From assembly GCF_019209865.1 (NCBI RefSeq), contig NZ_JAHUTT010000016.1:1-64000 (forward strand): DNA of 64,000 bases, written 5' to 3'. The notes under the pieces were generated by a model. The model was not told the origin of the DNA. It saw only the letters and a list, made by a program, of their open reading frames with translations, and searched no databases. Source of the DNA: Shewanella sp. NIFS-20-20. GTDB taxonomy: Bacteria > Pseudomonadota > Gammaproteobacteria > Enterobacterales > Shewanellaceae. Both the position numbers and the translations under genes were made by a program. This document shows positions 34,510 through 41,568 of this stretch, piece by piece. Numbering within the stretch: the stretch's first letter is position 1; each line of letters starts with the position of its first letter.

Positions 34510-34531
34510 TGCCTAGCAACCACGCTAGGCA
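34510..34531. other. Hairpin in early operon gap
   Basis: TGCCTAGC AACCAC GCTAGGCA is a perfect 8-bp stem in the 91-bp gap between two early genes. It lacks a T-tract, so an RNA-processing or stability role is more likely than termination. Confidence 0.45.
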
Positions 34532-34572
34532 GACAAGTAAGGCACTGCTTGGCCTTACCTGTTTCGCATTAC

Positions 34573-35052
34573 TTACGCTTCACCGCCACTGTTTGCCGCA
34601 GTGAGGCAATCGGCTTTAATCAGCGCTAACCCGTCAAGCTTTTTAAACTGGCTGCAAAGCACCGAGGCTTTAGCGAAATAGGGCAAAAGGTATTCAATCC
34701 GCTGATGAAGATCTGGGCACTCTTTTTTGGCGCGGCGTTTGCCGTAAATTTTTTCGATATCGGCAATCATTTTAGGTTTGTATTTAGCAATGCTTTTCAA
34801 CTTCCAAACGTCCCGCAAAATACTGGGCGCATCATCAGGCTGTTTATCCAATCTACTAATCCAAGCGCCTTCAATTACGCCATCGATATATACCGACAAA
34901 CAGGTTTTTGATTCACTTTGACGCACACGGGCAATAGACACTTCATAACCCTTATAGCGAAAAGCAACATTAACCCAGCCACCGGCAAGTTCCGCTTCTA
35001 GGGCTTTCCACATCGGCTTACTAATCAGGGGTTGCTTTGTTAATTTAGTCAT
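34573..35052 (-). CDS. Early Mu-like phage protein, unknown
   Basis: A 159-aa basic protein beginning MTKLTKQPLISKPMWKALE. A central beta-rich part (VNVAFRYKGYEVSIARV) is followed by charged helices. The ATG at 35052 overlaps the stop of the 58-aa gene upstream. I recognise the type from early regions of Shewanella and Vibrio Mu-like phages but not a function. Confidence 0.65.
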   Translation of the reverse strand: MTKLTKQPLISKPMWKALEAELAGGWVNVAFRYKGYEVSIARVRQSESKTCLSVYIDGVIEGAWISRLDKQPDDAPSILRDVWKLKSIAKYKPKMIADIEKIYGKRRAKKECPDLHQRIEYLLPYFAKASVLCSQFKKLDGLALIKADCLTAANSGGEA

Positions 35053-35221
35053 TATCGGTTTCACTCTCTGTTAATTCTTTCACTATGATCCGTTTAGTTT
35101 TGGTCGTCTTACGACTGCGCCAGTCACTACCCAAATGTTCATTAGCCCAATCATTTGCCTCATTTTGGTTGCAGCGCCGATGCTGCATAATGTAGGCGAT
35201 AAGTTGATCATGCCGTTTCAT
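35045..35221 (-). CDS. 58-aa basic early protein
   Basis: A short gene beginning MKRHDQLIAYIMQHRRCNQ. Its ATG overlaps the stop of the preceding gene (ATGA) and its stop overlaps the next start, so it is embedded in a translationally coupled chain. It is Arg/Lys-rich in the C-terminal half (RSRKTTKTKRIIV) and may bind nucleic acid. Confidence 0.65.
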   Translation of the reverse strand: MKRHDQLIAYIMQHRRCNQNEANDWANEHLGSDWRSRKTTKTKRIIVKELTESETDND

Positions 35222-35514
35222 ATTGACGCCATGTCACTCATGCTTATCCCCAGTTCTTGTGCTATTCGAATATCTTCAATACTGCGGCGAACAATAAGCT
35301 TTTGCGGATTGACCACTTTTGATTTATCTGCCTTTTTTGTTTCACTAAAATTCGAACTACATGCATTAATGCTGGTGTTAAAAACCTGTTTAGACGTTGG
35401 CGACACCGCTGAATTAGCGGCGTACTGCGTGCGCTTTTGTTGGCATATTTTTGCTTTATTACGTTGGTAATATTCACGGGCTTTTAGTTGTTTTTCAGTG
35501 AGTGGTTTATTCAT
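35218..35514 (-). CDS. Early phage protein, unknown, basic
   Basis: A 98-aa protein. The ATG at 35514 has AGAGGTGATC upstream and begins MNKPLTEKQLKAREYYQRNK; the longer frame to 35577 overlaps the neighbour too far. The N-terminal helix is basic and the C-terminal part (SIEDIRIAQELGISMSDMA) looks like a short helix-turn-helix. DNA binding is a reasonable guess. Confidence 0.6.
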   Translation of the reverse strand: MNKPLTEKQLKAREYYQRNKAKICQQKRTQYAANSAVSPTSKQVFNTSINACSSNFSETKKADKSKVVNPQKLIVRRSIEDIRIAQELGISMSDMASI

Positions 35515-35728
35515 CTTGATCACCTCTAAGTTGCTTGTATTCTTCTTCAACATTTGACATCTCATTACCCAGCACAAAGTTAATGGCCGCTATGTAACCA
35601 TCTTCAAAACTGCTATCCGGAAACCCTGTTCCATCGTGTTCAATTAGCGCTTCTGCCATTGCTATTTCGCGCTCTAATTCACTGCGGGTTAATGCGGTAG
35701 TGAATAGGCGTTTAAACTCATTACACAT
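35507..35728 (-). CDS. Small acidic early phage protein, unknown
   Basis: A 73-aa acidic protein. The ATG at 35728 has AAGGA 9 nt upstream and overlaps the previous stop; the frame from 35767 is less likely. It begins MCNEFKRLFTTALTRSELE. No family recognised. Confidence 0.6.
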   Translation of the reverse strand: MCNEFKRLFTTALTRSELEREIAMAEALIEHDGTGFPDSSFEDGYIAAINFVLGNEMSNVEEEYKQLRGDQDE

Positions 35729-35990
35729 AGCGTTCAATCCTTCTGGTTTTGTCGTACACAGTGACAATGTTGTGATTAATAATTAAAAAATAAGCGCAGT
35801 CGCATTCCAGTATTCGCCTGGGTTGCCAGCCTGACGCTTTGTTAATCCGCCGCAATTGCTGTTTGCTTGGCCGTTTGGCTGTGGCTATGGCTTCAACTAA
35901 CTGCGGATAATTACGCCCTGTTCGTTGTCGCCACCGCAAAATAGCGTGGCGACTTAGGCGAACCTCTCCATATCGAGTCAGTAGCACCAC
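35721..35990 (-). CDS. Small early protein with DUF4258-like pattern
   Basis: An 89-aa protein from a GTG start with GAGG upstream. The segment LSRHAILRWRQRTGR and the C-terminal YFLIINHNIVTVYDK recall DUF4258 and related small RNase-like folds (S-x-H-A near the start, beta strands at the end). This is a weak resemblance. Its place in the early operon argues against a classical toxin-antitoxin pair. Confidence 0.55.
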   Translation of the reverse strand: MVLLTRYGEVRLSRHAILRWRQRTGRNYPQLVEAIATAKRPSKQQLRRINKASGWQPRRILECDCAYFLIINHNIVTVYDKTRRIERYV

Positions 35991-36002
35991 AATATGGCCT
36001 CG

Positions 36003-36617
36003 TTATAACTTGGCGATATCAAGGGCTATTTGTTTGTAACTGCCATCATCTTGGCGCTCATAAATGCGCAAGTAAGGTGTGGTGCCCATCACCTGAATAG
36101 AATCTGCAATGGCGTCCATGGCATCACGCCAATCAGCATCAGTAATGTTTAACTGGCGCAAACTGAGCACTTGGTTAACGTCAATGTGGCCTTGCTTATT
36201 TACCCGAAACGCCAGCTCAACTAAGGCTTTAATTTGGTCACTTGACCCAACAGACCAACGCTTAATGCATTCATCAATTTTTGATTTAGCGGCTTGTATC
36301 CGTTCATCAAAAACACGGTGTTCACCCATGCTGCGCTGCACCTTGTATTTGCCGTCAAACGACACTAGCGAAACGTTGCCTTTAGTGCCGCCAAACTTAA
36401 CCCCAAACTCACTGGCGCTAAGGTCAACAAAGTCGGCTACTTGTGCCATGGCGTTGGTTTTATATATCGCCATTTTGCCCTGTAACATTTTTGCGGCTTC
36501 AACAATATCCAGCACGATGTCGTCACGCAGTTTGTCGATATCTTTTACTTGGCTTTCTGGTACGGCATGGCCTAAAGCGTTCATGCGGAAGCCTTGTGGA
36601 ACAGTATTGTTAGTCAT
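36003..36617 (-). CDS. DUF3164 family phage protein
   Basis: A 204-aa DUF3164 protein typical of the early region of Mu-like phages. The motif SVGSSDQIKALVELAFRVNKQGHID is near residue 120. Function is not known; the position resembles that of nuclease-protection or replication accessory genes. Confidence 0.82.
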   Translation of the reverse strand: MTNNTVPQGFRMNALGHAVPESQVKDIDKLRDDIVLDIVEAAKMLQGKMAIYKTNAMAQVADFVDLSASEFGVKFGGTKGNVSLVSFDGKYKVQRSMGEHRVFDERIQAAKSKIDECIKRWSVGSSDQIKALVELAFRVNKQGHIDVNQVLSLRQLNITDADWRDAMDAIADSIQVMGTTPYLRIYERQDDGSYKQIALDIAKL

Positions 36618-36630
36618 GTGTTTTTCTCTC

Positions 36631-36927
36631 TTAGCTTGCCAATCTTGGCATATGAATGATGTTGTTTACGGTAGGTTGTGGTGCAAGCTGAAAGTCATCC
36701 CAGCGCACTAGACAACCGTTAAATTCAGCAATGCATACATGGCTTGTTTGGCCATAATGCACCTCAGTAAGTTGCACCGCTTTGCGTTGCAATTGCGCAT
36801 CTGGCTTGGCGATATAAATCACTGGCTTAGGTGCAAAGTGGTTTTTATCAATCACTGCTATACCCTTGTTGTTTAATCGGCCAATGGCAGTCAGCATCAG
36901 CGCTTGATTTTGTTGTCTGGTATTCAT
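36631..36927 (-). CDS. Early phage protein, unknown
   Basis: A 98-aa protein (MNTRQQNQALMLTAIGRLNN) whose ATG overlaps the previous stop by 4 nt. The C-terminal half is beta-rich. No recognised domain. Confidence 0.65.
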   Translation of the reverse strand: MNTRQQNQALMLTAIGRLNNKGIAVIDKNHFAPKPVIYIAKPDAQLQRKAVQLTEVHYGQTSHVCIAEFNGCLVRWDDFQLAPQPTVNNIIHMPRLAS

Positions 36928-37151
36928 GATGCTTTCCTTGTTTCAGTTACTTCACGGTAGATAAGACCAGGGGCAATAATCACTTCATCTTCACGCATTT
37001 GGTCTAAACAAAAGCCACCTTTCACTTTCATTGCTACGCGGTCAAACTGGTAGGTTTTGCCTTCGCGATTAGTGATAAAGCGCTTGGCTTCAACTGGCTT
37101 ACCGTTAACGACCACAATCACGTTTTCGTCCATCTTGTTTACTGTTTCCAT
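36924..37151 (-). CDS. Early phage protein, unknown
   Basis: A 75-aa protein with an excellent GAGGTGAG ribosome site, 8 nt after the MuB-like stop. It is beta-rich (VIVVVNGKPVEAKRF) with one cysteine. No recognised domain. Confidence 0.65.
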   Translation of the reverse strand: METVNKMDENVIVVVNGKPVEAKRFITNREGKTYQFDRVAMKVKGGFCLDQMREDEVIIAPGLIYREVTETRKAS

Positions 37152-37159
37152 TACTCACC

Positions 37160-38104
37160 TCACTCGTTGGTTTCTAATTCAGTAAATGCAGTGCGCAGCA
37201 GCTGCTCGGTAATTGCGGCACCTTTGGCAAACATGGCCGCAAGTTTTAGGGTTTTACTTAATAAACGCAGGCCACCTGGGCGCTCGCTAATTTGCAGCAT
37301 TAAGCTCATTTCACTGCTGCCGTTAACATGCCAAGCCTCAGCAATGGCACGAACGTCAGCCTGTTTGGTTTTGTGTATGCCGCGCTTTTTAGCTATGCGA
37401 CTAAACAAGCGAGCAAAGTCTTCGTTACGACGGCCACCGGTTAACTGGGTGTAAACCTTGTTGTTACCCACTAGCACCATGCCAATGCCGGTTTCTTCTT
37501 GCAGAATGCGCAGTTCTTCTAATGTCGGGTAATCAAGGTGGTCGGCTTCATCGATAATAATTAAGCCTTCGCTGCCTTTAAGGCGCTGACGAATAACCCG
37601 CGCTAATGGCCCTTTGGTGCGTGGCGCTTGGTCCATGCCTAGTTCCATCGCGATTTCGTACAAGCATTCTGTAAGGCTTGAGCGACTAGGGCTGGCGGTA
37701 ACTTTCCACACGTTGTTATTGCAGCGCTGGTACTCGTCTAAGGTTTTGCTTTTACCTACCCCTGATGCGCCGTAAATAACCACGATTGATTCGGTAATTT
37801 GCGCATAGGCTAAGTCATCCATTATCTGTTTTGCGGTAACGGTCATCACAAAGCCAGGGTCAACACTTGGGGTAGCGTCACGCTGCTCACGCATGCGCAG
37901 CCACTTATCCAGTTTTTCGATCATCTTGGCGGGGTTAGCTTTGTATTGGCCGTTTAAAATTTGACTCAGCGTTGACGGTGATACGCTAATTTCTTGCGAC
38001 ACTTGCGATGACGTAACGCGCTTGGCTTCAATTAAGCTACTTACACGCATTACTACATCGGTTGCTGTGGTTTTGGCCTTGGTTAGGCTGGTTACATTGC
38101 TCAT
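37160..38104 (-). CDS. Transposition ATPase, MuB-like
   Basis: A 314-aa AAA+ ATPase that delivers target DNA to the transposase and gives target immunity. An N-terminal helix-turn-helix (TSSQVSQEISVSPSTLSQIL, residues 31-50) precedes Walker A GASGVGKS (112-119) and Walker B LIIIDEAD (181-188). Mu MuB has the same domain plan and 312 residues. It lies directly downstream of the transposase. Confidence 0.93.
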   Translation of the reverse strand: MSNVTSLTKAKTTATDVVMRVSSLIEAKRVTSSQVSQEISVSPSTLSQILNGQYKANPAKMIEKLDKWLRMREQRDATPSVDPGFVMTVTAKQIMDDLAYAQITESIVVIYGASGVGKSKTLDEYQRCNNNVWKVTASPSRSSLTECLYEIAMELGMDQAPRTKGPLARVIRQRLKGSEGLIIIDEADHLDYPTLEELRILQEETGIGMVLVGNNKVYTQLTGGRRNEDFARLFSRIAKKRGIHKTKQADVRAIAEAWHVNGSSEMSLMLQISERPGGLRLLSKTLKLAAMFAKGAAITEQLLRTAFTELETNE

Positions 38105-38149
38105 ATATATCCTCTTTTATCGCGTGTTTATTGCGTTGTTAAACGGGGT

Positions 38150-40162
38150 TTAAAGTCGGTTTTTATTTTTAAGTTCGCGCAGGTAGGCAACGCTTTCACT
38201 AAAGTTAGCGGCGCACTCTGCTTGGTGTTCGTTTTGGTAGTCTTCGTCGTGCTGATATGCCACTGCTGTAGCTGTGTTACCTATTGATGCTGGGCGAGTC
38301 ATGATCACCACTTTGCTCTCGGGTATAACCTCTTCTTTAAGCGGCTTCATCATGGCGGCAAGTTCTTGCTGCGCTATGCTGATTTGTGCCTCTGCAGCAA
38401 GCTTATTTGCCTTAGTAAACTGGGTGCGTTTACGCTTGGTTTCACGGGCAGCTTGAGTGTCGCCATAACCTGATTTTTCTAGGCATTCTGCAGTGCAAAT
38501 ATGCACACCATTTAGGGCGTATATTTCAAGCGATTCATGCAGCTTTAATGGGTCAAAACGAGCCACTAATTTTTGACCAACGTAGTTCATCATGGTCTCG
38601 TTGAAATAACGGTTTTTACGCCCCTTAATACTGCCGCCTGCATCAAGTGAAATAGTGCCGTGTTTGGTCACACGTACGGCCTCTGCTTGTAGCATCATCA
38701 TCTGCAGTTGTTCTTTAGTCGCTTTGCGTATTGCTGCGCTTTCGTAGCTGCTACTAAACGCTTGATCAAAGCTCATAAAGCCTTTGCAAATTTCGGTGTT
38801 ACGGTTGGCCTTGGCGTTATACATTTCAACGCCTTTGGCAATGGCTTTTAAAAAGTCTTCTGCGGCAATAGCTTTGCTGCCGTAGTTGTCTGGTTTTGCC
38901 ATCGGATTAGGGCCGGTATAAGCACCACTGCATAGCGGGTGTTTGTCGATGTATTCATCTAATCCGCCCACACCAAATGCGCGTTCAATCGGTTTTGCCT
39001 GGCCGTGACCTTTACCCAAAATCACACTTGACCAATGCAGCTTAATCCCCAGCATCGGGATGATGCCTAACGGGTCATCCTCTTTAACTTTAAAGCGGTA
39101 ACGATTAGCTACACCGCCTGTCATCCATTTGTTAGCAGCTGCACGGGTGTTATCTATGGTGAGTTCTTTGGGTATGCCAAACTTCTCGCACACATCCATT
39201 AGCGATAGACGAATACTGTCGGTGTTTTCGCTAATGTCACAGCGCCATCCGATGATCTTGCGGCTGTAGATATCCTGCCAAAACCATGTTTTTGGGCGTA
39301 ATATTTCACCGTTAAACCACTTAACAAATACGTTGTGTTGGTAGCCGTCACCGTTGATCCACTCAAGCGCATGTAAACCTTCAACCGAGCGTTCTTGGGG
39401 TGGGTATAGCTGATGCAAGGCATGTTCACCTTCGCGCAACATAATGCGTTGCTGTTTAGTGACTTCATGATCCATGCGACGGCTTAAGCTTTTAAGGCTG
39501 GGGTAATACCAGTTGTTTTCCTCTGCGGCATCTTTAAGGCGCTCATAACAAACCGTCATTGGCGGCTGCTCAAGTCTTAAAAAGTCGGCTTTAAAAAACT
39601 CCCATGCTTCCGGTGTTATCGGTGCAAACTGGTTAGCCTTTTTGCTTTGGGCAACTTCAAAGTGTTTAGGTAAAAGCGCAGGGGCCCAATCGGCTTCGTC
39701 TATACCTTTTACTTTGGCGCAGTGACGACGAATAGAGCTAATAGCAATACCAAACTCATCACTAACAGACTCGTAAGCATCCATTAATTTCACCCCGTTA
39801 CGCTTTAACGTAAACACGGCTTTAACAGCATTAAGTGCATGTTGAGCTTTGCCTTTGGCAGCACTGCTGGTTTTATTCCAGTTAGCCCAAAGGGCTTCGC
39901 GGCAATACGACTGCTGGCTTTTCTTCTTAGGTAAAGCAAGCACCTGATCGCCAACTTGTATTTTGCCTTGACGCTTATACAACGCCGTTTGTGTTGCTAT
40001 GGGTAATAGGCTGATATGGTATTCAAACGCCTTAGTACCTTGGCGCTTTCTTCTTTCTATTCCACTAGATGCCGACAAATTCTCAACTAGCTTTCGAATA
40101 CCGCGCTCAGTAGTTGGTAATCCAGGCATACCTGTAAGATCACTGATAACAAACCATTCCAT
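38150..40162 (-). CDS. Transposase, MuA-like (DDE)
   Basis: A 670-aa transposase that cuts and joins the phage ends. The N-terminal part carries DNA-binding domains; the RNase-H-like core has D272 (INGDG), D337 (TIDNT) and E393 (PIERAFG), almost the same spacing as Mu A (269, 336, 392). A Mu-type beta-barrel and a C-terminal region for MuB and ClpX follow. The ATG at 40162 lies just before the end of ner; the frame to 40192 would overlap it. Confidence 0.94.
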   Translation of the reverse strand: MEWFVISDLTGMPGLPTTERGIRKLVENLSASSGIERRKRQGTKAFEYHISLLPIATQTALYKRQGKIQVGDQVLALPKKKSQQSYCREALWANWNKTSSAAKGKAQHALNAVKAVFTLKRNGVKLMDAYESVSDEFGIAISSIRRHCAKVKGIDEADWAPALLPKHFEVAQSKKANQFAPITPEAWEFFKADFLRLEQPPMTVCYERLKDAAEENNWYYPSLKSLSRRMDHEVTKQQRIMLREGEHALHQLYPPQERSVEGLHALEWINGDGYQHNVFVKWFNGEILRPKTWFWQDIYSRKIIGWRCDISENTDSIRLSLMDVCEKFGIPKELTIDNTRAAANKWMTGGVANRYRFKVKEDDPLGIIPMLGIKLHWSSVILGKGHGQAKPIERAFGVGGLDEYIDKHPLCSGAYTGPNPMAKPDNYGSKAIAAEDFLKAIAKGVEMYNAKANRNTEICKGFMSFDQAFSSSYESAAIRKATKEQLQMMMLQAEAVRVTKHGTISLDAGGSIKGRKNRYFNETMMNYVGQKLVARFDPLKLHESLEIYALNGVHICTAECLEKSGYGDTQAARETKRKRTQFTKANKLAAEAQISIAQQELAAMMKPLKEEVIPESKVVIMTRPASIGNTATAVAYQHDEDYQNEHQAECAANFSESVAYLRELKNKNRL

Positions 40163-40166
40163 GCTG

Positions 40167-40391
40167 TTACCCCGCTTGCTGTAGTTCTGCATAGCGGCTT
40201 GGCCAAACTTCAGAAGGAGTTAAGCCAAGAGCTTTAGCGATAATTCGTTCACCTTTAGGCCATGGTCTATCTAAAGCATTTGCCAAAGTCGTAGAAGCAA
40301 GCCCGTTATCACGACTTAATTTACTCATGGAAATGCCCTTCTTTTTCAATGCAGCAATAATGTCTGCTCTATGTAAATCTGTGCGTTCCAT
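40167..40391 (-). CDS. ner: Ner-like DNA-binding regulator
   Basis: A 74-aa Ner/Nlp-type helix-turn-helix protein (ADIIAALKKKGISMSKLSRD followed by STTLANALDRPWPKGE). In Mu, Ner shuts down both early and repressor promoters in lytic growth. GAGG is 7 nt before the ATG at 40391; an ATG at 40397 is an alternative. Confidence 0.9.
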   Translation of the reverse strand: MERTDLHRADIIAALKKKGISMSKLSRDNGLASTTLANALDRPWPKGERIIAKALGLTPSEVWPSRYAELQQAG

Positions 40392-40424
40392 TCCCATTCC
40401 TCGCTTTTTCTGTATGATTAGCTG

Positions 40425-40460
40425 TTAGTTAGACAACTAAATTGACTAACTTAGTTAACT
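40425..40460. promoter_or_regulatory. Ner-type operator dyads before the early genes
   Basis: TTAGTT AGAC AACTAA (40425-40440) and a second overlapping dyad ACTAAC/GTTAAC (40445-40459) lie just upstream of ner. They differ from the GGAACAG sites and probably bind Ner. Confidence 0.5.
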
Positions 40461-40461
40461 T

Positions 40462-40616
40462 AGGAACAGTATTGATCAACAAAAGGAACAGGTCAATAGT
40501 TTTCTGTTCCTTTTGTTGTTCAGCGGAAACTGGGTTTTAAATTAATAATCGGACTAAGTAACAATGACTTATAGTGAAAAGGAACAGAAAAGCCAGAAAA
40601 GGAACAGCGTTCCTTT
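40462..40616. promoter_or_regulatory. Repressor operator array (GGAACAG sites)
   Basis: Six copies of the core AGGAAC/GTTCCT: AGGAACAG at 40462, AAAAGGAACAG at 40481, its exact inverse CTGTTCCTTTT at 40504, AAAAGGAACAG at 40577 and 40597, and GTTCCTTT at 40609. The last two form the palindrome GGAACAGCGTTCC (40601-40613). Sites lie both between the divergent genes and inside the first 18 codons of the repressor, which implies repression of the lytic promoter and negative autoregulation. Confidence 0.75.
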
Positions 40617-41298
40617 AGCGGAGCAAGCAAACGGATCTACTTTTTCTCAAAGGCTAAGCATGGTTTTAGGTAATAAAAGCGGAAGGGCTTTTTCAAAGGA
40701 GATAGGAATCTCATATAGCACCTTGCACAATTACCTTTCAGGAGTAAGCTCACCGACACTAGAAAACTTGGTTGCGTTAGCTGCTAAAACGAATGTATCA
40801 ATTGAATGGTTAGCTACTGGCAACAATGATGAAGTTAAAGAGCCAAAGGCCTTATACAGCATCAGTTTTGATAACGAGGAGTTCGCTTTAATACCCGGGT
40901 ATCGTATTCAGGTATCGGCAGGCCATGGCGCGTTAAACCCTGACCAGCTTGAACCAACCAGGCATTTAGCGTTTAGGCGCAAGTGGTTAAAATATAGAGG
41001 TTTCTGTGAAAAGGACTTAGCCATCGTATGGGCTAAAGGTGACAGCATGGAACCGACGATCCACAACAACGACACGCTAGTGGTTCACACCGGACGCAAT
41101 AAACCTGCAGATGGTCACATCTACATTTTCAGAAACGGTGACGAGCTTTTTGTGAAGCGCTACCAAAGCATGTTAGGTACCTGGCGCTTGATAAGTGACA
41201 ACAGTTTTTACAGCGCACTAGATGTTCCAAAACAGGAACAACATCAATTTGAAGTAGTAGGCCAGGTGGTACACATAGCCAAAGACATCGGCGATTAG
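40564..41298 (+). CDS. Phage repressor, LexA/S24 family
   Basis: A 244-aa repressor. Residues 26-88 form a helix-turn-helix (AFSKEIGISYSTLHNYLSG). The S24 peptidase half has a likely autocleavage site at Ala119-Gly120 (SAGHGA), catalytic Ser161 in GDSMEPTI and Lys198 in LFVKRYQ. It should hold the lysogenic state and cleave itself when RecA is activated. This is a lambda-type switch in a Mu-type phage; Mu c lacks this peptidase. It reads away from all other phage genes. Confidence 0.92.
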   Translation: MTYSEKEQKSQKRNSVPLAEQANGSTFSQRLSMVLGNKSGRAFSKEIGISYSTLHNYLSGVSSPTLENLVALAAKTNVSIEWLATGNNDEVKEPKALYSISFDNEEFALIPGYRIQVSAGHGALNPDQLEPTRHLAFRRKWLKYRGFCEKDLAIVWAKGDSMEPTIHNNDTLVVHTGRNKPADGHIYIFRNGDELFVKRYQSMLGTWRLISDNSFYSALDVPKQEQHQFEVVGQVVHIAKDIGD

Positions 41299-41430
41299 TT
41301 TAAATGTTTAAACGGTTTTTAAATTATCTTTCAACGTGGTTTGCTGTTGCTCATTCTACTAGACTATAAACGCACTTTTAAAAAGGATTGCTCAAACCTG
41401 CTCAATTTTACAAATCCCACAAACAAACAC

Positions 41431-41460
41431 GGGGCCGACGATATTCAAATCATCAGCCCC
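41431..41460 (-). terminator. GC-rich hairpin near the phage end
   Basis: GGGGCCGACGAT pairs with ATCATCAGCCCC (two G-T pairs) over a short AT loop. On the minus strand it is followed by GTGTTTGTTTG, so it can stop host transcripts entering the phage from the right. Confidence 0.55.
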
Positions 41461-41516
41461 GCGCCATACCTAGGTTTCATCAACAATACGATCCCATCTG
41501 ATCCTCAAAGATCCAA

Positions 41517-41560
41517 CCTAATCCCTATCCTTTGGTATTGTTCATTATCCTAGTCCCTAT
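41517..41560. repeat. Direct repeats at the phage terminus (transposase-site candidates)
   Basis: CCTAATCCCTAT (41517-41528) and CCTAGTCCCTAT (41549-41560) are 32 bp apart, and the second ends 3 bp from the phage terminus. Mu-type ends carry repeated transposase sites at such places. A related ACTAG-ATAA pattern is in the hairpin at the other end (8963-9010). Confidence 0.6.
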
Positions 41561-41563
41561 ACA

Positions 41564-41568
41564 ACCAA
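41564..41568. repeat. Right target-site duplication (ACCAA)
   Basis: Second copy of ACCAA, directly after the terminal CA of the phage. Confidence 0.88.

Larger units (their letters stand above)
8935..41563. mobile_element. Mu-like transposable prophage, 32.6 kb
   Basis: The element begins TGTAGC and ends TATACA, so both termini read TGTA inward, as expected for a Mu-type 5'-TG...CA-3' element. It carries a repressor, Ner, transposase A, ATPase B, GemA-like and Mor-like proteins, a lysis cassette, Mu-type packaging and head genes and a contractile tail. Every expected structural module is present and I see no broken frame, so it may be functional. I see no mom modification gene, no gam gene and no invertible tail-fibre segment. 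It sits inside nagX and lies with its repressor end to the right. Confidence 0.95.
41299..41563. other. Left-end (repressor-side) terminal region of the phage
   Basis: A 265-bp non-coding end. It contains GTTTAAA-type motifs (41299-41320), a GC-rich hairpin (41431-41460) and two direct repeats CCTARTCCCTAT (41517 and 41549). The open frame at 41341-41553 starts with TTG, has no ribosome site and is rejected as a gene. Confidence 0.7.

Noticed and set aside
35721-35990. A toxin of a toxin-antitoxin pair
   Set aside because: The resemblance to small RNase folds is weak and no antitoxin-like partner is adjacent.
41341-41553. A 70-codon frame in the repressor-side phage end
   Set aside because: It starts with TTG, has no ribosome site, and covers the hairpin and terminal repeats; it is better read as non-coding end DNA.
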